Positions 1 to 4,810 of a stretch of 7,431 nucleotides of DNA are shown here, in pieces. The stretch comes from Chitinophagales bacterium (GTDB lineage: Bacteria > Bacteroidota > Bacteroidia > Chitinophagales > UBA10324). The position numbers and the translations under genes were made by a program. Positions within the stretch are counted from its first letter, which is position 1. Every line of letters begins with the position of its first letter. The notes under the pieces were generated by a model that ran no database searches, was not told the origin of the DNA, and was given only the letters and a program-made list of their open reading frames with translations. The DNA lies in NCBI GenBank assembly GCA_013695715.1, contig JACCZZ010000189.1, positions 1-7,431 on the forward strand. The letters run 5' to 3'.

Positions 1-40
1 ATTATTAATTTTTATGATTTGATACTGTCCCGAGAAGATT

Positions 41-679
41 TCACAATCTCTCCCTCAATGCTTTTGATACAGCTTCGCTAACGGAGTTGACGTGAAGCTT
101 TTTATAGATATGCTTTATGTGGGAATGAACAGTGTCGTAACTGATCTTCATTTTATCAGCAACCATCTTATAAGAATTGCCATTAACTAAATTTTTAAGC
201 ACTTCTTTTTCACGATCTGATAAATTAAATGCATCCGATGCAGCAGGAGCATTTTTCTGCTGCAGCAGATGCAGAACTTTGCGTGCAATGGATGGAGTCA
301 TAGGTGCCTCTCCAGTATGAACTCTTTTCACCGCATTGATAAGGTGGGTAAGCGTTTTGCTTTTTACTATATAACCAGAGGCACCCGCGCAGATGGCATC
401 AAATACCTTGTCATCATCCTCAAAAATCGTAAGCATCATGATCACCTGATTTGGGAATTTCTTTTTGATAGCACAAGTGGCCTCTATACCGCTGATTTCC
501 GGCAAACCAATATCCATGAGTACCACATCAGGTGTATGAGCTTCTACCATTTCTACTGCTTTAGATGCATCCTTAAATGCACCGAGCCATTCAAACTCGA
601 TATGAGAGGTAAAAAGCAATTTCAGTGAATCACGGATTCGTTTGTTATCATCAAAGACAATTATTTTTATTGGAGCCAT
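41..679 (-). CDS. NarL/FixJ-family two-component response regulator, LuxR-type HTH
   Basis: A 212-residue DNA-binding response regulator, the usual length for the NarL/FixJ family. The receiver domain covers about residues 4-122. It has the acidic pair D10/D11, phosphoacceptor D56 in VVLMDIGLP, the switch threonine T84 and the conserved lysine K106 in YIVKSK. A linker rich in Q and A (about 129-150) leads to a LuxR/GerE-type helix-turn-helix at about 153-208, starting LSDREKEVL and containing the recognition-helix segment YDTVHSHIKHIYKKL. The ATG at 677-679 places the first receiver strand (IKIIVFDD) immediately after the start, as expected. No clear Shine-Dalgarno precedes it. The gene lies 64 bp downstream of a histidine kinase on the same strand, so it is very probably that kinase's partner and co-transcribed with it. 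All phosphorylation and DNA-binding features look intact. The target genes cannot be read from the sequence. Confidence 0.95.
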   Translation of the reverse strand: MAPIKIIVFDDNKRIRDSLKLLFTSHIEFEWLGAFKDASKAVEMVEAHTPDVVLMDIGLPEISGIEATCAIKKKFPNQVIMMLTIFEDDDKVFDAICAGASGYIVKSKTLTHLINAVKRVHTGEAPMTPSIARKVLHLLQQKNAPAASDAFNLSDREKEVLKNLVNGNSYKMVADKMKISYDTVHSHIKHIYKKLHVNSVSEAVSKALRERL

Positions 680-743
680 TGGGGCGTAAAATTCTTCTTA
701 ATTCTGACAGGTGCCCATCGCCAATTATGGTGATAGCCCCTTT
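680..743 (-). other. Kinase-regulator intergenic spacer
   Basis: This 64-bp spacer separates the kinase stop from the regulator start. It contains a short imperfect hairpin on the minus strand (ATCACC, loop ATAATT, GGCGAT, with one A/C mismatch) but no U-tract, so it is not a convincing terminator. No Bacteroidetes-type promoter was seen. The simplest reading is a transcribed spacer within a two-gene operon. Confidence 0.4.
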
Positions 744-1778
744 TCAGGCTTCACGTGTTCTGCTTAGTTTTACCGGTACCTGAACGCAAATACGAGCTCC
801 ATTTCCCTGTGCTGAGTGAATAAGAAACTCCGCGCCAATCTCTTTTGCCCGCTGATTCATGTTTATGATTCCGTTGCCATTGTATCTGTTTGCCTGATTT
901 ATATCAAACCCTTTACCATTGTCGTACAGTTCAACAACAAGCATATGATCTTTTTGGCAAATTGAAGCCTCAAATTTTGAACAGCTTGCATATTTAACTG
1001 CGTTGTAGACGGCTTCTTTGAAAATCAGAAAAATGTTCTTACGTTGTTCAATAGAAAGCCGAAGTGTATCAGTAACATCAGTTTCAAAACAGAATTTTAT
1101 GTCTCGTGCAGCAAGTAAATCTGCTGCATAATTTCTCATCCTTATGGTTAGTTTTTCAAAACTGTCATTCAAGGGATTGATTGCCCACACCATATCACTC
1201 ATCTCATCTACCAGTTCATGTGAGGATTCTTCAATTTTACGCAACAGTATTTTGAGCTGCGATTGCTTGTCTTCCGGCAGTTGTTGTGCCATTTCACTGT
1301 AATAAGAAATACTGCCAAGGGTAGAACCGATGTTATCATGCAAATCGCGGGCAATTCGGGTACGTACTTGTTCGCGAACTACCTGACGCTTTAGTAATTG
1401 CGCTGTGTCGAATAACAGATAATGTTTTATAACCTTTCCATTTTTGAAATAATCTATCGCAATGCCTCTTATGTTGATGGCGTTTCCTGTAGCTGCCATG
1501 CCTTGTAAGTCTGCAACATGAACTCCCGTCCATATGATCATTGATACTACCTTATTATCCTCTGCAATTTGCTGTTCAACAGTTATTTTATTGTCTTTGA
1601 AAGCCCCTGCAAACTTTTGGTATTGCATTATATATTGAGCCTTATTCAACTTTTGCTGACCAAAAAAGTCTGCCGTAAAATCATCATCCAGATACATATC
1701 ATACCTGTCCTTCAAACCTTCAGTCCCAAATGCCTCATGCCACTCTTTAGCAATTCGTTTATTTTTTTTCTGATTCAT
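744..1778 (-). CDS. Soluble sensor histidine kinase, NTF2/SnoaL-like sensor + HisKA_3 + HATPase_c
   Basis: A cytoplasmic histidine kinase of 344 residues if it starts at the ATG at 1776-1778. The frame stays open to an ATG at 1815-1817 and a TTG at 1824-1826 (up to 360 residues). The 1778 start is preferred because AAGGA lies just upstream and the recognisable fold starts directly after it (NKRIAKEWHEAFG). In 344-residue numbering, about 5-125 resembles an NTF2/SnoaL-like alpha+beta barrel, with alternating strands such as VVSMIIWTGVHV and IRGIAIDYFKNGKVIKHYLL. A HisKA_3 dimerisation domain follows, with phosphoacceptor H147 in ARDLHDNIGSTL. The HATPase_c domain has the N-box KEAVYNAVKYA (N259), the G1 box DNGKGF (286-291) and a glycine-rich GNGIINM (about 301-307). 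No transmembrane segment or signal peptide is present, so the stimulus should be intracellular. NTF2-like folds often bind small hydrophobic ligands, but no ligand can be inferred here. It is followed by its likely partner regulator. Confidence 0.92.
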   Translation of the reverse strand: MNQKKNKRIAKEWHEAFGTEGLKDRYDMYLDDDFTADFFGQQKLNKAQYIMQYQKFAGAFKDNKITVEQQIAEDNKVVSMIIWTGVHVADLQGMAATGNAINIRGIAIDYFKNGKVIKHYLLFDTAQLLKRQVVREQVRTRIARDLHDNIGSTLGSISYYSEMAQQLPEDKQSQLKILLRKIEESSHELVDEMSDMVWAINPLNDSFEKLTIRMRNYAADLLAARDIKFCFETDVTDTLRLSIEQRKNIFLIFKEAVYNAVKYASCSKFEASICQKDHMLVVELYDNGKGFDINQANRYNGNGIINMNQRAKEIGAEFLIHSAQGNGARICVQVPVKLSRTREA

Positions 1779-1925
1779 AATCCTTGATTGTGCTAAAGGG
1801 TAAAAGACTCTAGCCATGTTGTGCAAGTCCAGCCTGCATCACTTATCAAAGAGGAAATATAGACCAGCACAGCAATGCTTCTTTAAGTGCTAATATAATA
1901 AATTATATATTGTATTTTATCTTTC

Positions 1926-1941
1926 CAATCCTTAAGAATTG
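1926..1941. repeat. Imperfect 16-bp palindrome followed by T8
   Basis: CAATC-CTTAAG-AATTG is symmetric at 14 of 16 positions and is followed directly by eight Ts at 1942-1949. The arms are short and AT-rich, so it is a weak candidate for a rho-independent terminator. No plus-strand gene ends just upstream that would need one. It could instead be a protein-binding site in the divergent promoter region. Confidence 0.3.
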
Positions 1942-1954
1942 TTTTTTTTGAACT

Positions 1955-1970
1955 CCTATTGGTAAATAGG
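1955..1970. repeat. Perfect 6-bp inverted repeat with 4-bp spacer (CCTATT-ggta-AATAGG)
   Basis: The arms 1955-1960 and 1965-1970 are exact reverse complements around GGTA. The overlapping CTATTGG at 1956-1962 also recurs inverted as CCAATAG at 2042-2048, 79 bp away. Its position between divergent promoters is what one would expect of a regulator's operator, and NarL-type regulators often bind short inverted repeats. Nothing links it directly to the regulator in this window. Confidence 0.3.
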
Positions 1971-1979
1971 CCTCACTTT

Positions 1980-1987
1980 CAAAATTA
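1980..1987 (-). promoter_or_regulatory. Candidate Bacteroidetes -7 promoter element for the kinase gene
   Basis: Read on the minus strand, this is TAATTTTG, an exact match to the TAnnTTTG consensus known for the primary sigma factor of Bacteroidetes. It would start transcription near 1974, leaving a leader of about 150-200 nt before the kinase. No TTTG/TTG -33 element lies at the expected distance: a TTTG is only about 9 bp upstream and a TTG is about 30 bp upstream. In AT-rich DNA such an octamer can occur by chance, so this is only a candidate. Confidence 0.22.
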
Positions 1988-2110
1988 TACTCTGACAAAT
2001 ACTGGAAGTTCTCTACCCAAGATTCCTGGGGATTCAATTAGCCAATAGAGACTATCATACACAATTGGGCTCGAAGCATTAAATTACACAACACTTTAGC
2101 ATGATTATGT

Positions 2111-4810
2111 ATGAAATTATTCTTTTCAACACTCTTCCATAGTGAAACCTATCCACACAACATCTTTATGCAGGATGGGGTAGCTGCGGGCTGTATGCAC
2201 ATGGGAGTGCGTGGGGTAATTAACTTTCTTGCTCTTCATCTTGGTATTGCCAAACCTTCATCCTTCTCCTTAACCAGAATCTTTGATTATAAAAAAAATT
2301 TGCATAGAGCCTCAAAAGAATCATTCTATGAACATTCCCTTGAAGCAAATGATATTGACGTGTCAACGACCTTGCTTGCCTGGCGTGATGAATTGAAACT
2401 TGCAGGCTGGAATTTTAAAACGAATAAATCAACTCCACCACGGCTTCAGAAACTTGCAGAGGCGGAGGGGGCTGGAATTACGGGAGGCTTGCCGGAAGCA
2501 TACCATGAAATAATAAGGTTGCTTCAGCAAAAAACAGATTTGCCTCTTCAAGAGATCATTGTTCATGAACCAATGCACCTGCTGCCACCTTTCATGCAAA
2601 CATTATTTCACTTGCTTATGAAATCGGGAGTAACGATTAAAGAGCGATCCATTCATATAACTAATAATAATACAGATCTGCACAATCTGAGGGATGCAGT
2701 ACTTGAAAAAAAACAGAAGCAAAAATTAGAATTGCAAAAGGATGGTTCAATTCAAATAATCAAATTAAGTGATCTGCTATCTGCCGGAAAAGGTGTTGCT
2801 GCTCTGATAGCAGATAACAACTCATTCGCACCTGTAATTATCAATGAATTTGCAGACCCGTCACTATCACTATCATTAGGTGAAAAGGGTTTGCCATCAA
2901 CTGGCCAGGCTCTTAATGCAGCTTCGCACCCCGATCTTCAATTGCTTGCAATTATTCCTGTTTGGTTATGGAAGCCATACAACCCTCAGCAGGTACTTGA
3001 TTTCTTACTCTCCCCTTTAAATATTTTACCTACAGGTCTCTGTTCTAAATTGTCCCAAAAATTTTCTAAAGAACCCGGAATTTCTTTACATCAGTGGTCT
3101 GAAATAGCAGAAGAGTATTTTATTACAATTAAGGTTGAAAAAGAAAAATCAAAGTATATAGAAAGGTTAAATCTTATTTTGAATGCAGCGATTGATTCAT
3201 CTGAAAAAATTGCCACCTCTAAAATCCATGATTACTATAGTTACTTCTATAGCATCTTAAACAGCCGTTGCCATGCAACAACAGATGAAGATATAAGACA
3301 TCGGTTGCAAAAATTGTGCAGCACATTTAAAGATTTGATTGACGTCTTGAAAATGGTGCAAGAAGAATCGCTGAGCAAACTTGAATTAGAACAGTTGCTT
3401 GCACTCATTTTACAACCTGTCTCTGTGGTTCCGTTTGAACGGGAAGCATACAGCCTGCATGAAATATCTAAACCTGGTCTATTGTGCGGACCATGTGATG
3501 ATCTGCTTTGGTTCGGTTTCGCGTCTACAGGAAATGTTCATGCATTGTGGGAGGTCTGGACACCAGACGAGCTCCAATGGCTCTATAAAAACAATATTTA
3601 TTTAGAAAGTGCTCAACAAAAAGCGAAGAGGCATTTTTGGTTTATAACTCAATGGCTTCGGTTTGTAAACAAGAGGCTAATATTGGTAATACCCTCTGTT
3701 GTAAATGGTGAACCTTCGCAGCCACATCCCTTTCAATCTTTCCTCAAAGCTTGTTTCAGCAATCTGCATGATATCACCATTCATGCAGAACAGCCCTCGC
3801 AGTTACGATTGCTGGATGACAAAAAGGCAAGAACAAAAAAAGTGAAAATAAACGCGATACCATCCTGGCCTGTCTACTGGGAAATCAAAAACGGTGATTT
3901 ACTAAATTATAGAGACAGTCCGGAATCATTTAATTCTTTAGGCAAGCTCATTCAATATCCTTATCAATGGGTGATGAACTATAAGGCTAAGCTTAGGCCT
4001 GGCGATTATTTTAACATGCCGCCAATGTTCTTGTTTTATGGAAATCTCTCTCATGCCATTTTTCAGAATTTATTGATAATGCCAGATGTTCTTAATACAA
4101 GAGAAAAAGAACTTAGAAACAGATATGAAATTGTTGCGGCAGATATGATCCTAAGTCAGGGAATGCTTTTAAACATTCCTGGAAACGAAGGCACTTTAAA
4201 ATTTTTCAAAGACAATCTTTTTGAAAAATTCAAAACACTGCTTAAGATAATAAAAGAAAACAACTGGACAGTGGAAGGTTGTGAACTGTCAATTAAGGGT
4301 AAAATAGGAGAAGAAGAAATATTAGGAAGGTGTGATATTTTGTTACAACGAAATAGAAAGGGTAAAGTAGAAAAAGCAATTATTGATCTGAAGTATGCAA
4401 ACACAAAGAAATACCGCGATCTGATGTTGGGGAGGGAAGACTTGCAACTGGCAATCTATTCAAGACTTTTTCATCCTGAAGGAAGGCACTGTGCTACCTC
4501 TTATTTTATTATAAGGGAGGGGAGAATGCTCACCACCTGCAGCGACTTTTTCAAAGGTGCAATAGTACTAAGCGAAGAACAAAATTTTTCAGAAACATAT
4601 TCTCATCTGCTTCAGAGAATGCAAAATACAATTAAATTCAGACGATCAGAATTGGCAAAGGGAAAAATTGAAGTTGGCGATAATGCTTGCATTGAAGATC
4701 TTAATCTATTTAAAAATAATGGAGAGGAGTACCTGCTTCCTAAAATAAAAAGCAGGATGAAGGTGCGTTCAGAATATAATGATTATACTACATTTGTTGA
4801 CACTGAATGA
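2111..4810 (+). CDS. AddB-like PD-(D/E)XK nuclease subunit of a helicase-nuclease
   Basis: An 899-residue protein whose C-terminus is a RecB/AddB-type nuclease. The nuclease begins near 640 with LSHAIFQNLL (H648). It contains metal-binding D742 in GRCDILL, D759 and K761 in the IIDLKY strand, and the downstream helix motif Q779-LAIY-Y783. The catalytic set D...D-x-K with QxxxY is complete. The remainder has an AddB-like layout: WRDELKLAGW at 91-100, a GQALNAASHPDLQLL helix followed by VWLWKPYNPQQVLDFLLSP at about 265-302, and CGPCDDLLWFGF at 459-470. No Walker A (GxGKT) is present, so this subunit should not hydrolyse ATP. The CxxCxxxxxC cluster that holds the 4Fe-4S centre in Bacillus AddB is also absent. 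The ATG start is fixed by an in-frame TGA at 2102-2104 just upstream; no Shine-Dalgarno is visible. The helicase gene overlaps its stop (ATGA), which indicates a functional pair. Predicted role: cytoplasmic DNA-end resection or degradation together with that helicase. It is shorter than classical AddB (about 1160 residues) and belongs to a divergent branch, so addB is not assigned. Confidence 0.85.
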   Translation: MKLFFSTLFHSETYPHNIFMQDGVAAGCMHMGVRGVINFLALHLGIAKPSSFSLTRIFDYKKNLHRASKESFYEHSLEANDIDVSTTLLAWRDELKLAGWNFKTNKSTPPRLQKLAEAEGAGITGGLPEAYHEIIRLLQQKTDLPLQEIIVHEPMHLLPPFMQTLFHLLMKSGVTIKERSIHITNNNTDLHNLRDAVLEKKQKQKLELQKDGSIQIIKLSDLLSAGKGVAALIADNNSFAPVIINEFADPSLSLSLGEKGLPSTGQALNAASHPDLQLLAIIPVWLWKPYNPQQVLDFLLSPLNILPTGLCSKLSQKFSKEPGISLHQWSEIAEEYFITIKVEKEKSKYIERLNLILNAAIDSSEKIATSKIHDYYSYFYSILNSRCHATTDEDIRHRLQKLCSTFKDLIDVLKMVQEESLSKLELEQLLALILQPVSVVPFEREAYSLHEISKPGLLCGPCDDLLWFGFASTGNVHALWEVWTPDELQWLYKNNIYLESAQQKAKRHFWFITQWLRFVNKRLILVIPSVVNGEPSQPHPFQSFLKACFSNLHDITIHAEQPSQLRLLDDKKARTKKVKINAIPSWPVYWEIKNGDLLNYRDSPESFNSLGKLIQYPYQWVMNYKAKLRPGDYFNMPPMFLFYGNLSHAIFQNLLIMPDVLNTREKELRNRYEIVAADMILSQGMLLNIPGNEGTLKFFKDNLFEKFKTLLKIIKENNWTVEGCELSIKGKIGEEEILGRCDILLQRNRKGKVEKAIIDLKYANTKKYRDLMLGREDLQLAIYSRLFHPEGRHCATSYFIIREGRMLTTCSDFFKGAIVLSEEQNFSETYSHLLQRMQNTIKFRRSELAKGKIEVGDNACIEDLNLFKNNGEEYLLPKIKSRMKVRSEYNDYTTFVDTE
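4807..4810 (+). promoter_or_regulatory. ATGA start/stop overlap coupling nuclease and helicase genes
   Basis: The helicase ATG (4807-4809) overlaps the nuclease TGA (4808-4810). No Shine-Dalgarno precedes the helicase start, so ribosomes most likely re-initiate after finishing the nuclease. This would keep the two subunits near a fixed ratio. Confidence 0.85.

Larger units (their letters stand above)
1827..2110. other. Divergent intergenic region
   Basis: This AT-rich region lies between two divergently transcribed units: the kinase/regulator pair to the left and the nuclease/helicase pair to the right. It must carry the promoters for both. If the kinase starts at 1778, the non-coding stretch extends from 1779 to 2110. 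No open reading frame of note is present. It contains an especially AT-rich stretch (about 1890-1920), an imperfect palindrome at 1926-1941 followed by eight Ts, and a perfect short inverted repeat at 1955-1970. One exact match to the Bacteroidetes -7 element lies on the minus strand at 1980-1987. No equally good promoter match was found facing the nuclease gene; the nearest is TATCTTTC at 1918-1925, which misses the last base. Confidence 0.6.

Noticed and set aside
1..40. Possible terminator downstream of the response regulator
   Set aside because: No GC-rich stem or U-tract in the minus-strand orientation is visible in the 40 bases available.
269..628. Plus-strand open frame of 119 codons
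   Set aside because: It lies wholly inside the response regulator gene on the other strand, is rich in Cys, His and Phe, and shows no domain; it is an antisense shadow.
1336..1533. Minus-strand 65-codon frame inside the kinase
   Set aside because: It overlaps the NTF2-like and H-box region of the kinase in another frame and has no recognisable features.
1569..1787. Plus-strand 72-codon hydrophobic frame that could suggest a small membrane protein
   Set aside because: It is antisense to the kinase N-terminus. Its hydrophobicity comes from complementing Lys/Asn-rich codons, and no start signal supports it.
2291..2298. Runs of eight As in coding sequence (also near 2705 and 4900) as possible slippage or programmed frameshift sites
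   Set aside because: Such runs are expected from Lys/Asn codons in AT-rich genes. The reading frame is intact across each, and no alternative frame of interest follows.
3485..3496. CxxC at residues 459-462 of the nuclease subunit as a zinc or redox site
   Set aside because: There is no second cysteine pair nearby, and the surrounding GPxDxLxW pattern looks like a conserved structural turn in which the cysteines are incidental.
3399..3605. 68-codon plus-strand frame within the nuclease gene
   Set aside because: It overlaps a conserved part of the AddB-like protein in another frame and has no independent support.
4156..4404. 82-codon minus-strand frame opposite the nuclease domain
   Set aside because: It is antisense to the catalytic core and shows only shadow composition (Ser/Phe/Leu-rich).
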